64,000 nucleotides of DNA from Chenggangzhangella methanolivorans (GTDB taxonomy: Bacteria > Pseudomonadota > Alphaproteobacteria > Rhizobiales > Methylopilaceae), in assembly GCF_019797865.1 (NCBI RefSeq), contig NZ_CP081869.1, forward strand, positions 1,426,001 to 1,490,000, given 5' to 3'. The first letter of the stretch is position 1. Each line of letters starts with the position of its first letter. Shown piece by piece: positions 19,130 to 28,073 of this stretch. Made by a program: the position numbers and the translations under genes. The notes under the pieces are model-generated. The model saw only the letters and a program-made list of their open reading frames with translations, searched no databases and had not been told where the DNA came from.

Positions 19130-20080
19130 ATGACCAAGCAGACCTTCGACAGCCGGCTCCTAAGCGGGGTCGGCGTCCTTTCGGCGGTCGTGCGCGCCGG
19201 CAACTTCATGCGCGCCGCCCAGGCGCTGGGGCTCACCCAGCCGGCGGTGAGCCGGGCGGTGTCGCGGCTCGAGCAGCGCGTCGGCGTCCGGATCTTTCAC
19301 CGCACGTCGCGCGCCGTCACCCTCACCGACGAGGGCCGCCGCTTCTACGAGGCCGTCGCGCCGCTGCTCGCCGGCATCGAGGCCGCGGCCTTCGACGCGC
19401 GCGAGACGACCAGCGCCGTCACGGGCCTCCTGCGCGTCAACGCCGACCGGATCTTCGCCCAGCACGTGCTGACGCCCGCGCTTGAGCCGTTCCTCGCGGC
19501 CCATCCCGAGCTCGACGTCGAGATCGTCGTGCAGGAGCGGCTCGGCGACCTCGTGGCCGACGGGTTCGACCTCGCCTTCCGCTTCGGCGACGCGCAGGCG
19601 AGCCCGCTGATCTGCCGGCGCCTAATGGACGTGGCGGTCGTCACCTGCGCCTCGCCGGCCTATCTCGAGCGGCGCGGCGCGCCCGGCGAGCCGCGCGATC
19701 TCGAAACCGGCCACGACTGCGTTCTGATGCGCAATCCCGCCACCGGACGCCCGTTCGACTGGGAGTTCGTGCGCGCCGGCGAGACCGTGCCGATCTCGGT
19801 TACGGGGCGCGTGACGGTCAACGACGCCGGCTCGCTGATGGGCGCGTGCCTCGGCGGCCTCTGCGTCGGTCAGCCGCTCGAGATCTACGCGCAGCCCCAT
19901 CTCGCCGAGGGCCGCCTCGTCCGGCTGCTGCCCGACTGGGCCGACGAGACCTTCCCGGTCCACGTCTACCATCACGAGCCGAAATTCGCGCCCGAGTGGG
20001 CGCGGGCGTTTCTCCGCTACGTCGAGGCGCTTCCGATCGTCGCTGGCGGCGCCCCGCCGGTCGAGCGCCTGCGCCCTTGA
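19130..20080 (+). CDS. LysR-family transcriptional regulator
   Basis: 316 residues, intact. The helix-turn-helix near residues 20-60 reads FMRAAQALGLTQPAVSRAVS then RLEQRVGVRIFHRTSRAVTL. The effector domain follows (TGLLRVNADRIFAQHVLTPA, GSLMGACLGGLCVGQPLEIY). No divergent target gene sits upstream: the neighbour is the SnoaL-like gene on the same strand. It is convergent with the APC permease, whose stop is 53 bases beyond its own. Target unknown. Confidence 0.88.
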   Translation: MTKQTFDSRLLSGVGVLSAVVRAGNFMRAAQALGLTQPAVSRAVSRLEQRVGVRIFHRTSRAVTLTDEGRRFYEAVAPLLAGIEAAAFDARETTSAVTGLLRVNADRIFAQHVLTPALEPFLAAHPELDVEIVVQERLGDLVADGFDLAFRFGDAQASPLICRRLMDVAVVTCASPAYLERRGAPGEPRDLETGHDCVLMRNPATGRPFDWEFVRAGETVPISVTGRVTVNDAGSLMGACLGGLCVGQPLEIYAQPHLAEGRLVRLLPDWADETFPVHVYHHEPKFAPEWARAFLRYVEALPIVAGGAPPVERLRP

Positions 20081-20132
20081 AGGTGGCGGTCGCGCCCGCC
20101 CCGGCTTCCGGGACGGGCGCGACGGGGTCGGC

Positions 20133-21680
20133 TCAGTCCACGCCCTGGTAGATCATCCGGCCGATCGAGTCGTATTTCGCCCGGTTCATGCGCTTCAGGA
20201 TCATCGCGCCGCCGAAGCCGATCGCGAGGATCGCGACGGTGAGCCCCGGGATCCACTTGGCGAAGGCGTAGCCGGCCGAGAGGAAGTCGAGGTTGGCCAC
20301 CAGCATGACGATGACCGCCACCTGCGCCACGAAGGCGATCGCGGGGGCGACCAGCGTCTTGAACCAGTGGTGGTCCTGCGGATGCTCGCGCTTGAAATAG
20401 GCGATGATGGCGACCGACACGACCGCCTGCGCCACGAGGATCAGCGTGGTGCCGAACAGCGCCATCAGGCCGTAGAGGCCCGCATAGGCCTGGTTCGGAT
20501 CGTCCATGCCGAGCGCCGCGGCGAACACGATGACCAGAACCGCGGCGATCGCCGACTGGGTGAATGAGGCGACGTAGGGCGCCTTGTAGACCGGGTGCGT
20601 CTTGCCGACGGCCTTCGGCAGAATGCCCTCGCGGCCGAGCGAGTAGAGATAGCGCGAGGCGGTGTTGTGGAACGCCATCCCGCAGGCGAAGGACGAGATC
20701 AGGATGAGGTAGCTCATCGCGTCGCCGAGCCATGGGCCGACAAGCGTCGAAGCTGGCTTCATGAAGAAGTTCGCGGCGTCGGTCTGGCCGGCGGCGATCG
20801 CGTCGGCGGGCGTCGGATAGGCCGAAAGCGCCGCCCAGCTGGTGATGATGTAGAAGATCCCGAGCGAGATCACCGAGATGTAAAGCGACAGCGGGATGAT
20901 CTTCTTGGGGTTTTTTGACTCCTCGGCGTAGTTCGGCGCCATCTCGAAGCCGACCCAGCTCCAGAAGGCGAAGAACAGGCCGATCGAGGCGACGCCCGCG
21001 GTCAGGCTCAGGCTGCCTGGCGCGTCGAACCCCTGGAAGGCCGCGAGCGGATTGAGCGCCGCGGGATTGGCGGTCACGCCGGAGTTGGTGAACACCCCGA
21101 TGTCGAACACGGTGAGCGCGATGACCTCGCCGATGAGCGCCACGCCCAGGATCGCGACCGAGATCTTCACGTCGAAATAGGAGCACGCCGCGACGGCCGC
21201 GAGCATCACCATGGAGAGGTAGGGCCATGGGATCGTGATCCCCCAACCGGCGAGCTTGGCGGAGGCGAAATAGGCGAAACCGCCTGCGAGCGAGGCCTCG
21301 AACACCGAATAGGCGACGATCGACCCCAGCGCGAGCGCCATCCCCGACTCGCGGCCGAGCCCGTGGCTGATGAAGGAGTAGAAGCCGCCGACGGCCGAGA
21401 CTTTCCGCGCCATCTCGGCGTAGCCGACCGAGAAGATCGTCAGCACGATCGTGGCGAACAGGAAGGCGGCGGGCGCGCCGACGCCGACGCCGTTGCCGAC
21501 CACGATCGGCACGTTGCCGAGCATCGCGGTGATGGGCGCAGCCCCCGTCACGGTGAGCTGCAGCACGCCGACGAGGCCGATCGCCCCGCCATGCAGCTTG
21601 TGCACGTCGCTTCGGCTCGCGACGTCCATCCCGGAGCTTGGCGCCGCCAGCGACGACGACGTTGCATCAATGCTCGACAT
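20133..21680 (-). CDS. APC-family amino acid/amine permease
   Basis: 515 residues, intact, from ATG 21680 (MSSIDATSSSL). About 12 membrane helices are recognisable, beginning GAIGLVGVLQLTVTGAAPI, followed by SVGYAEMARKVSAVGGFYSF with the family GGFYS consensus, then FAFWSWVGFEMAPNYAEE. The last motif, with KNPKKIIPLSL, is typical of APC amino-acid/polyamine transporters. It is divergent from the SDR gene at 21871, and the 190 bases between carry two kinds of palindrome. Together with the aminotransferase and kinase genes it probably imports the substrate of this locus. Confidence 0.9.
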   Translation of the reverse strand: MSSIDATSSSLAAPSSGMDVASRSDVHKLHGGAIGLVGVLQLTVTGAAPITAMLGNVPIVVGNGVGVGAPAAFLFATIVLTIFSVGYAEMARKVSAVGGFYSFISHGLGRESGMALALGSIVAYSVFEASLAGGFAYFASAKLAGWGITIPWPYLSMVMLAAVAACSYFDVKISVAILGVALIGEVIALTVFDIGVFTNSGVTANPAALNPLAAFQGFDAPGSLSLTAGVASIGLFFAFWSWVGFEMAPNYAEESKNPKKIIPLSLYISVISLGIFYIITSWAALSAYPTPADAIAAGQTDAANFFMKPASTLVGPWLGDAMSYLILISSFACGMAFHNTASRYLYSLGREGILPKAVGKTHPVYKAPYVASFTQSAIAAVLVIVFAAALGMDDPNQAYAGLYGLMALFGTTLILVAQAVVSVAIIAYFKREHPQDHHWFKTLVAPAIAFVAQVAVIVMLVANLDFLSAGYAFAKWIPGLTVAILAIGFGGAMILKRMNRAKYDSIGRMIYQGVD

Positions 21681-21727
21681 GCGACCCTCTCCCGTTTCGC
21701 GTCTCGAAAAGCCCATGCATCAACTGT

Positions 21728-21747
21728 GCCTCACGGATTCGTGAGGC
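21728..21747. promoter_or_regulatory. Perfect inverted repeat GCCTCACG-N4-CGTGAGGC
   Basis: Eight-base perfect arms with a 4-base loop (GATT), 48 bases upstream of the APC permease ATG in the divergent intergenic region. It could be an operator or a 5' leader hairpin; there is no T-tail. Confidence 0.5.
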
Positions 21748-21778
21748 AGCGCTTGAGCTTGGCGGGTCGGACGGGAAC

Positions 21779-21815
21779 TGTTGGATCAACAACAGGCAGA
21801 TGTTGGGTTTACAAC
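21779..21815. promoter_or_regulatory. Tandem operator-like repeats, TGTTGG-n-T-n2-ACAAC twice
   Basis: TGTTGGATCAACAAC at 21779-21793 and TGTTGGGTTTACAAC at 21801-21815 share GTTG-N6-CAAC inverted arms. They are offset by 22 bases, about two helical turns, so a regulator could bind the same DNA face twice. They lie 56 bases upstream of the SDR start. Confidence 0.55.
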
Positions 21816-21870
21816 GCCTCATCGATAGGCAAGCTTTTGGCCTCTCCTTTCTTTGGCCCAGAGGCGCCCG

Positions 21871-22644
21871 ATGAGTTCAGACCGCACCCGCATCGCGATC
21901 GTCACTGGCGGCTCGAAAGGCATCGGAAAGGGCATCGCCAAGGGCTTTTCCGACGCCGGCTATTCGGTGCTGGTGGTCTCGCGCAACGAGGCGGAAGCGA
22001 GCGCGGTCGCAGCCGAGATCGGCGGCGGCGCCTCGGGCTTCGCCGCGGACCTCTCCAGGCCCGAAGCCGCGAAGGCGATGGCGGCCGCGGCCGTCGAGCG
22101 CTACGGCGCGATCGACGTGCTCTGCGCCAACGCCGGCATTTTCCCGTCGGCCAAGCTCTCCGAGATGACCGAGGCGGATTTCGACCTCGTCATCAACGCC
22201 AACCTCAAGAGCACGGTGTTTTCCGCCCAGGCCGTGCTGCCGGCCATGAAGGCGGCCGGCGCGGGCCGCATCGTGCTGACCTCGTCGATCACCGGGCCGA
22301 TCACCGGCTATCCGGGCTGGTCGCATTACGGGGCGAGCAAATCCGGCCAGCTCGGCTTCATGCGCACGGCGGCCGTCGAGCTCGCGCCCTTCGGGATCAC
22401 GGTCAACGCGGTGATGCCGGGCAACATCCTGACCGAGGGGCTCGCCGGCATGGGCCAGGACTATCTCGACCAAATGAGCGCCTGCATCCCGATGAAGCGC
22501 CTCGGCGCGGTGTCGGACATCGCCAACGCCGCGCTCTATTTCGCAAGCGAGGGCGCTGGCTACGTCACGGGCCAGACCATCGTGGTCGACGGCGGCCAGG
22601 TGCTCCCCGAAAGCCCCGGCGCGCTCGACGCCATGGGGGACTAG
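21871..22644 (+). CDS. Short-chain dehydrogenase/reductase (3-oxoacyl-ACP reductase-like)
   Basis: 257 residues, intact, from ATG 21871 with GAGGCG just upstream. Classical SDR marks are present: cofactor motif [23 protein letters not shown] (the NNAG position), the catalytic Ser in VLTSSITG, and [12 protein letters not shown] with Tyr-x3-Lys. The C-terminal [19 protein letters not shown] is typical of FabG-like enzymes. The arginine-free region after the first strand and VVSRNEAEA suggest NADP preference (inference). Context in an amine/amino-acid locus suggests oxidation of a hydroxy intermediate. Confidence 0.9.
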   Translation: MSSDRTRIAIVTGGSKGIGKGIAKGFSDAGYSVLVVSRNEAEASAVAAEIGGGASGFAADLSRPEAAKAMAAAAVERYGAIDVLCANAGIFPSAKLSEMTEADFDLVINANLKSTVFSAQAVLPAMKAAGAGRIVLTSSITGPITGYPGWSHYGASKSGQLGFMRTAAVELAPFGITVNAVMPGNILTEGLAGMGQDYLDQMSACIPMKRLGAVSDIANAALYFASEGAGYVTGQTIVVDGGQVLPESPGALDAMGD

Positions 22645-22650
22645 CGCCCC

Positions 22651-22770
22651 CTTGTCCCGGACTTGATCCGGGACCCAGAGCCGACACGGCTGGGCCAGCA
22701 AACGCGGTCAAGTCAAAGCCTTCGTCGGAAAGCGCCTCGGCTCTGGGTCCCGGATCAAGTCCGGGACAAG
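22651..22770. repeat. Perfect 34-bp palindromic repeat with 52-base loop
   Basis: Left arm 22651-22684 (containing GTCCCGGACTTGATCCGGGA) and right arm 22737-22770 are exact reverse complements. It lies between two convergent genes, where it could serve as a two-way terminator. This family of repeat is scattered through many Hyphomicrobiales genomes. Confidence 0.85.
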
Positions 22771-22777
22771 TGGGCTG

Positions 22778-24104
22778 TCAGCCCTCCGCCAGCACCTCGT
22801 CCAGCGCGTCGACCAGCATGTCGGCGTGGGCGCGTTCGAACACCAGCGGTGGGCGGATCTTCAGCACGTTGCCGTAGAGCCCCGCGGCCCCGATCAGGAT
22901 TTTTCGCTCGCGCAGCGCGTTGATCACGCGGGTCGCGGTCTCGGGCGCGGGCGCGCCGTCGCGCACGAAATCGACGCCGAGATAGAGCCCCGCGCCGCGC
23001 ACCTCGCCGATTTGGCCGCGCCGGTTCGTCAGCCCCCGCAGCCGGGCGAGCAGGTGGCCGCCGACATCGGCCGCGTTCGCGACGAGCCCGCGCTCCTCGA
23101 TCTCATCGAGCACGGCGAGCGCCGCCGCGGTGGTCACGGGGTTGCCGCCAAACGTGTTGAAGTAGCCGGTCGAGTCCGCAAACGCCTTCAGCAGCGGGGC
23201 GCTGGAGACGACGCCCGCGATCGGCATGCCGTTGCCCATCGGCTTGCCCATGGTGACGACGTCGGGCGCGACGCCGTGGCGAACGAAGCCCCACATGGCT
23301 GCGCCGGTGCGCCCGAACCCAGGCTGCACCTCGTCGGCGATGAAGAGGCCGCCGGCGCGGTGCGTCGCTTCGACCGCGTCCTTCAGGAAGCCGGCCGGAT
23401 CCGCCGCGACGCCGTCGCTCGAAAAGATCGTGTCGACGATCAGCCCGGCGAAGCCGAACTCGGAGCGCTCGAGATCCGCGATCGCCGCCTCGACATTGCT
23501 GGCGAAGGCCTCGAGCCCGGCCCCGATCGGCGCCGGCACGGCGCGGATGTGAGGCGCGAGCGGCTTTCCGGGGCGCGAGGACGGCGAGACGTCGGTCACG
23601 GCGGCGGTGTTGCCGTGATAGGCGGCCTCGGTGACGACGAAGCCGCGCTTGCCCGTGGCCGCGGTCGCGATGCGGAGCGCAAGGTCGTTGGCCTCGCTGC
23701 CGGTGCAGCAGAACGCGACCTTGTCGAGCGGCGCGCCGAAGGTGGCGAGCAGCCGCTCGGCGTAGGTGTGCACCACGTCGTAGAGATAGCGCGTGTGGAT
23801 GTTGAGCTGCGCGGCCTGGTCGGCGATCGCCTTCACGACGCGCGGGTTGCAGTGCCCGACCGAGGGGACGTTGTTGTAGACGTCGAGATAGCGCGCACCG
23901 TCGGCGGTCTGGAGCCAGACGCCCTCGGCCGAGACCACATGCAGCGGCTTCTCGTAGAACAGCACCGAGGTCGGGCCCATCGTGGCCTGCCGGCGCTCCA
24001 CGAGCCGCGACGTCGGCGTCGAGTTCGGCGGGCGCGGCCGCGTCATAGGCGTTGAGCTTCAGGATCTGGCGGCTCGCCGCGGACATGGCCTGGCCTTGCG
24101 TCAT
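22778..24104 (-). CDS. Class-III PLP aminotransferase/phospho-lyase (AGXT2-like), one frameshift
   Basis: About 442 residues from ATG 24104 (MTQGQAMSAASRQ). That ATG overlaps the kinase TGA in an ATGA, which decides the start. The break near 24020-24025 shifts the frame after PAELDA. Fold-type I marks are CCTGSEANDLALRIA, AAYHGNTAAVTD, FIADEVQPGFGRTG (PLP aspartate) and the Schiff-base lysine in VTMGKPMGNG. Class-III enzymes fused to or paired with APH-type kinases include ethanolamine-phosphate and phosphohydroxylysine phospho-lyases. The tight coupling to a kinase makes that reading attractive here, but a plain omega-aminotransferase is possible. Confidence 0.87.
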
Positions 24105-25081
24105 CGGGAAGAGAGGTAGCGCTCGGCGAGCGCGAGCGTTCCGTGCGTGTAAGCGTCGCCCATCGACTGCGCGGTCGGCGTCTCGGCGTGGCTCGCGATC
24201 CAGGCGGTGAGCTGGATCCGCCGCAGCATCATGAGCGCGGGCATGACGGCGCGGTCCTCGGACAAGACCGGCGCGACCGTCTCGTAGCCCGCGAGCCAGG
24301 CCTCGAGCAGCTCCGGAATGAACGGCTCGTGCTCCATGAAGCTGACCGCCGCGGCGAAGTCGTACATGAACCACGAGAAGCCGCAGTCGTCGAAGTCGAT
24401 CACCGCGAGCCGGTCGCCGTCGACGAGAAGGTTGGCGGGCCGCAGGTCGCAATGGATCAGCCCGACCTTGTCGCCTGTCGCGCCATAGGCTGCGAGCTCG
24501 TCGCGCAGCCGGTCGCCGGCGCGCTGGATGAGGGCGCGGCCTGGGTCGTCGAGCCCGAGCCCCGCGCGCCAGTCGCCCCAGAGCGGCGTCGCGCCGATCG
24601 TCGTGTCGAAATTCCAGGTCTTGCGCCGGAACCCCGGCGTCGCCGCCCAGCCGCGCGCATGACCGTGCAGGCGCGCCGTGATCGCCCCGAGGATGCGGTA
24701 CCACGCTGCGAGATCCTCTCCGGGCTCCGGCTCCTTGCCGCTCATGAACTCAAACGCCGCGACATGGCGCGTCTCGCCCTCGTCCTCGAAGGCGCCGAGC
24801 AGGCCGCCGTCCCGGCGGATCATCGGCTCCGGCGTCGCCGCGACGCCGTCGGCCCTCAGCGCCGACACCCAGTCGAGCTCGGAGCGGATCTCGTCGGCCG
24901 CCTGATAGTCCGGCCGGTGGACGCGGAACACGATGGGCGTCCCGGCGCCGTCATGCGCGAGGAAGGTCGCGTTCTCGGAGATCGTCAGCAGTTTCAGCGG
25001 CGCGTCAGGCTGAAGGCCCCATTCGGGCAGCGCGCCGCGCAGCCGCGTCTCGAGCCTCGACAGGAAACCGGCGTCGTACAT
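24101..25081 (-). CDS. APH-family small-molecule kinase (hydroxylysine/homoserine kinase-like)
   Basis: 326 residues, intact. Kinase marks are VFRVHRPDYQA (ATP-site lysine replaced by Arg/His context), the catalytic loop GLIHCDLRPANLLVDGD, and the metal-binding AVIDFDDCGFSWFMYDFA. The GFRRKTWNFDTTIG segment is shared with the hydroxylysine-kinase/HKDC1-type branch rather than with antibiotic phosphotransferases. The stop overlaps the aminotransferase start (ATGA). A likely pathway is phosphorylation of a hydroxylated amine or amino acid, followed by PLP-dependent phosphate elimination. That is an inference from gene order. Confidence 0.85.
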   Translation of the reverse strand: MYDAGFLSRLETRLRGALPEWGLQPDAPLKLLTISENATFLAHDGAGTPIVFRVHRPDYQAADEIRSELDWVSALRADGVAATPEPMIRRDGGLLGAFEDEGETRHVAAFEFMSGKEPEPGEDLAAWYRILGAITARLHGHARGWAATPGFRRKTWNFDTTIGATPLWGDWRAGLGLDDPGRALIQRAGDRLRDELAAYGATGDKVGLIHCDLRPANLLVDGDRLAVIDFDDCGFSWFMYDFAAAVSFMEHEPFIPELLEAWLAGYETVAPVLSEDRAVMPALMMLRRIQLTAWIASHAETPTAQSMGDAYTHGTLALAERYLSSR

Positions 25082-25175
25082 GCGTGGCCCCGCGGATCGT
25101 TCGCCTGAGTGATCCCACGCAAATGTGGGAAGTGCAACATCGATGGCGCGGTCACAACATCGCCGCGGGCGCGGC

Positions 25176-25937
25176 TCAGGCGAGAACCAGCTCCACCCCG
25201 TGGCGCCCGATCGTCTCGCCGAGCGCCCCTTCGGGCCTCGCGTCGCTGATCAGCGTCCCGATCTCCCGCCAGGAGGCGAAGCGGGCCGGAAACACCTGGT
25301 CGAACTTCGACCGGTCCGCGACCATCAGCGTCTCCGCCGCGCGGGATACGATCGTCCCGTAGACCGCCGCCTCCTCCACCATCGCGTCGGTCGCGCCCTC
25401 GGCGGTGAGCCCGCTCGCGCCCACGATCGCGACGTCGGCCGTGAAGTCGCCGAAGAACCGCGTCGTCAGCGCGCCGACCATCGCGCCTTCGCTCGCCAGA
25501 TACCGGCCCGGCGCCATCAGCACGTCGATGGTGGGGTTGAGCGCGAGCACCGTGGCGACGCTGAACGAATGGGTGACGACGGTGAGCCGCCGGTGGTCGA
25601 TCGCGATCCTGCGCGCGACATGCGTCGTGGTCGCGCCGGAGCCGATCATCACCATCGCGCCGGGCTTGATGCGGGCCGAGGCCGCGCGGGCGATGCGCTC
25701 GCGCTCGGCGACCAGCAGGCCGTGGCGCTCGCCGACCGCGGGCTCGGCGCCGGGCGAGCGCACCGCGCCCCCATAGGTGCGGTTGATCAGCCGCTGCTCG
25801 GTGAGTTCGTCGAGGTCGCGCCGGATGGTCTCGGTCGACACGCCCATGCGCGCCGCAAGCTCCGCGACGCGCAGGCTCGGGGTCTGGCCGACCTCGGCGA
25901 GGATGTGGCTGTGGCGCGCGGCTTTCGATGGCTTCAT
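25176..25937 (-). CDS. DeoR/GlpR-family transcriptional repressor
   Basis: 253 residues, intact. The N-terminal helix-turn-helix reads RVAELAARMGVSTETIRRDL then DELTEQRLINRTYGGAV. The C-terminal DeoR sensor domain contains PGAMVMIGSGATTTHVARRI and DVAIVGASGLTAEGATD, where phosphorylated metabolites bind in the family. It is the first gene of the DeoR-kinase-aminotransferase run and so probably controls it, perhaps sensing the phosphorylated intermediate made by the kinase. Confidence 0.9.
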   Translation of the reverse strand: MKPSKAARHSHILAEVGQTPSLRVAELAARMGVSTETIRRDLDELTEQRLINRTYGGAVRSPGAEPAVGERHGLLVAERERIARAASARIKPGAMVMIGSGATTTHVARRIAIDHRRLTVVTHSFSVATVLALNPTIDVLMAPGRYLASEGAMVGALTTRFFGDFTADVAIVGASGLTAEGATDAMVEEAAVYGTIVSRAAETLMVADRSKFDQVFPARFASWREIGTLISDARPEGALGETIGRHGVELVLA

Positions 25938-25998
25938 GCGGGAAAGATCGCTACTGCCCGATCCGAACGCTGCCCTTGAGACGACGCCGGACGCGAAG

Positions 25999-26692
25999 AT
26001 GGATGGCCCCGCCCGACTTGACGAACCGGCCGCCGGCCATTCTCCACAGCCGCTCTTCGCCGTCCACTGCGCGCGCCCGCTCCTCGTCGCGCGCTTCCCC
26101 GCGCCCGTCGCCGTTCTGAGCTGGGCGGTCGCGCGGCCGGGGCGGCAGGTCGCCCGAAAGGTCGTCTGGCTCGAGGTGAAGGACGCCGACCTGCCGCCGG
26201 AAGTCGATCCCGCGGCGTTGCTCGACGCGAAGCTCGGCGATGCGGGGCTTTCGGACGCTGTCGCAATGATGACCGCGCGCGACGTGCGCCCATCACTCGG
26301 GCGTGGCGCGATGGGCGGGCGGCGTCGCGGCGCAGTGCCTTGCGACCGCGGGCCTGTCGAACGCCGGGCGGATCGGCGTCGCGTCCGGCCCGGGGCGTCG
26401 GACCGGCACGATCAATCTTCTCGCCGCCGTCTCGGTCGCGCTGACGGACGCCGCGCTGCTCGAAGCCGTTTCGATCGGGACGCAGGCCCGCACCGCCGCG
26501 GTGATGGACTGCGCCTATGCGGGCGGCCTCGCCACCGGCACGGGCACCGACTGCATCGCGCTCGCCTGCCCGGCGGAAGGCGAGCCAGCGCCCTTCGCGG
26601 GGCTGCACACGCCTGTCGGCGAAGCGCTCGGAGCCGCGGTCTACGACGCCGTCAAAAGCGGCGTCCGCGAATGGATCGACGGCCGCGCCTGA
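25999..26692 (+). CDS. cbiZ: Adenosylcobinamide amidohydrolase (CbiZ), one frameshift
   Basis: About 231 residues joined from ATG 25999 (MDGPARLDEPAAG). Family landmarks are RKVVWLEVKDADLPPEVDPA, AVAMMTARDV, CLATAGLSNAGRIG, GTINLLAAVSVALTDAALLE and ATGTGTDCIALACP. CbiZ removes the aminopropanol side of salvaged cobinamide to give cobyric acid, which then re-enters B12 synthesis. The break is near 26295. No B12 riboswitch, BtuFCD or other cob gene is visible in the window, so it stands alone. It is divergent from the DeoR regulator. Confidence 0.88.
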
Positions 26693-26753
26693 GGCTCACG
26701 GCGGCGTGACGAAAGCCCCGCCTCGCGCCTCGACAAATCAGGGGCGGGAGACT

Positions 26754-26767
26754 ATATCGATTGGTAT
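26754..26767. promoter_or_regulatory. TetR operator-like site, ATATC-GATT-GGTAT
   Basis: Lies 24 bases before the TetR ATG at 26791. It shares the 17-base block ACTATA-Y-CGATTGGTAT (one mismatch) with the promoter of the RND pump operon at 32726-32742. Confidence 0.65.
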
Positions 26768-26790
26768 GAAATTCTCGGAGCCCGCGTGAC

Positions 26791-27411
26791 ATGGGCAGGC
26801 CCAAAGAGTTCGACCCGGACACCGCGCTCTGCGCTGCGCTCCAGGTCTTCTGGAAGCACGGTTATGAGGGCGCGTCTCTGAGCGACCTCACCGAGGCCAT
26901 GGGAATCACGCGCCCGAGCCTCTATGCCACATACGGCAACAAGGAAGAGCTCTTCCGCAAGGTGCTCGACCGCTACGAAGAGAGCCATCTCTGCTTCGTG
27001 GCCGACGCGCTCGCCGAGCGCTCGGTGCTCCGCGCGATCGAGCGCCTGCTCGACGGCTACGCCCAGGTGCTGACCGACCCGATGCATCCCCCCGGTTGCC
27101 TCGGCGTCAACAGCGCGGTCTGCGGCGGCGGCGAGAGCGCGGCCATCCGCAAGGAGCTGATCGCCCGTCGCAGCTTGAGCGAAGCGACGCTGCGCGAGCG
27201 CTTCGAACGCGCTTCCGCCGAGGGCGAGCTGCCGGCGGGCGAAGATCCCGCCGACTGGGCCCGCTTCGTGATGTCGGTCGGTCTCGGCATGGCCGTGAAG
27301 GCCACGTCGGGCGCGCGCCGCGACGAGCTCGAAAAGGTCGGCGCGATGGCGCTGCGGGCGCTGCCCGTGGCGGCGCCCATCGAGGCCCCGGCGCTCGCCG
27401 CTCAGGCGTAG
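26791..27411 (+). CDS. TetR/AcrR-family repressor, likely regulator of the RND pump
   Basis: 206 residues, intact. The N-terminal DNA-binding domain reads MGRPKEFDPDTALCAALQVF, then GYEGASLSDLTEAMGITRPS and LYATYGNKEELFRKVL. The C-terminal half has PPGCLGVNSAVCGG, seen in a large proteobacterial subfamily. Its own promoter and that of the RND operon share a palindrome, which supports autoregulation and control of the pump. The stop overlaps the stop of the convergent methyltransferase gene by 10 bases. Confidence 0.88.
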   Translation: MGRPKEFDPDTALCAALQVFWKHGYEGASLSDLTEAMGITRPSLYATYGNKEELFRKVLDRYEESHLCFVADALAERSVLRAIERLLDGYAQVLTDPMHPPGCLGVNSAVCGGGESAAIRKELIARRSLSEATLRERFERASAEGELPAGEDPADWARFVMSVGLGMAVKATSGARRDELEKVGAMALRALPVAAPIEAPALAAQA

Positions 27412-28073
27412 GCGACCCAGCCGCGGAACGTGAAGGCGGCGTAGAACAGTCCGACATTCGAGAAGCCCGCCTCGCGCAGCATGGCTTCGTCCTGCTCGGG
27501 CGAGAGCGCCGGCAGGCGCTCGGCCATCGTCTGCGCCGCGTTCGCCGCCTGCGCCGGGTCCGTTCCCGACGACGCCGCGAAGGCCGCATATCGCGACAGC
27601 CAGAGCTCCGCTTCCGCCTTCGGGCGCGGGAAGCTGTGATGCACGACGACGAGCGGCGCGCCGGGCTTCAGCCGCCGGCGGATCTCCCGAAGCAGACGCA
27701 GGCGCGCGTCCTCCGGCAGGAAGTGCAGCACCAGCAGGCAGCTCGCGCCGTCGAACGGCCCGTCGGGCGCCGCGTCGACCTCGCCTTCGTGAAGCGTGAC
27801 GCGCTCGATGAGCGGCCCGAGCGTCAGCCGCGCGAGCTTCAGCATCTCGGCCGACGGGTCGACCCCATCGAAGCGCCAGCCGGGGCGGCCTTCCGCAAAG
27901 ACCTTGAGTTCGAGCCCGCCGCCGGCGCCGACCACGAGAATGCGCGCCTCGTCCGCCGCGCGTTCGGCGAGCAGCAGCATCGCCATGCGCTGCATGTCGG
28001 AAAAGCCCGGCACCTGGCGCTTCGGCCGCTCGGCGTAGGAGGCGACGGCGTCCGGATCGTCGAAGACGTTCAT
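27402..28073 (-). CDS. Class-I SAM-dependent methyltransferase
   Basis: 223 residues, intact. The SAM motif is ARILVVGAGGGLELKVFAE, followed by the acidic post-motif FDGVDPSAEMLKLARL and the motif IV-like GASCLLVLHFLPEDARLRL. GGAGGAAGG lies just upstream of the ATG. Substrate unknown; relatives are annotated only as type-12/25 methyltransferases. It follows the RND permease on the same strand, but a terminator-like hairpin lies between, so it may be expressed separately. Confidence 0.8.
   Translation of the reverse strand: MNVFDDPDAVASYAERPKRQVPGFSDMQRMAMLLLAERAADEARILVVGAGGGLELKVFAEGRPGWRFDGVDPSAEMLKLARLTLGPLIERVTLHEGEVDAAPDGPFDGASCLLVLHFLPEDARLRLLREIRRRLKPGAPLVVVHHSFPRPKAEAELWLSRYAAFAASSGTDPAQAANAAQTMAERLPALSPEQDEAMLREAGFSNVGLFYAAFTFRGWVAYA

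Noticed and set aside
25938..25998. Cobalamin riboswitch before cbiZ
   Set aside because: The gap to the divergent DeoR gene is about 60 bases, too short for the element, and no B12-box sequence is visible.
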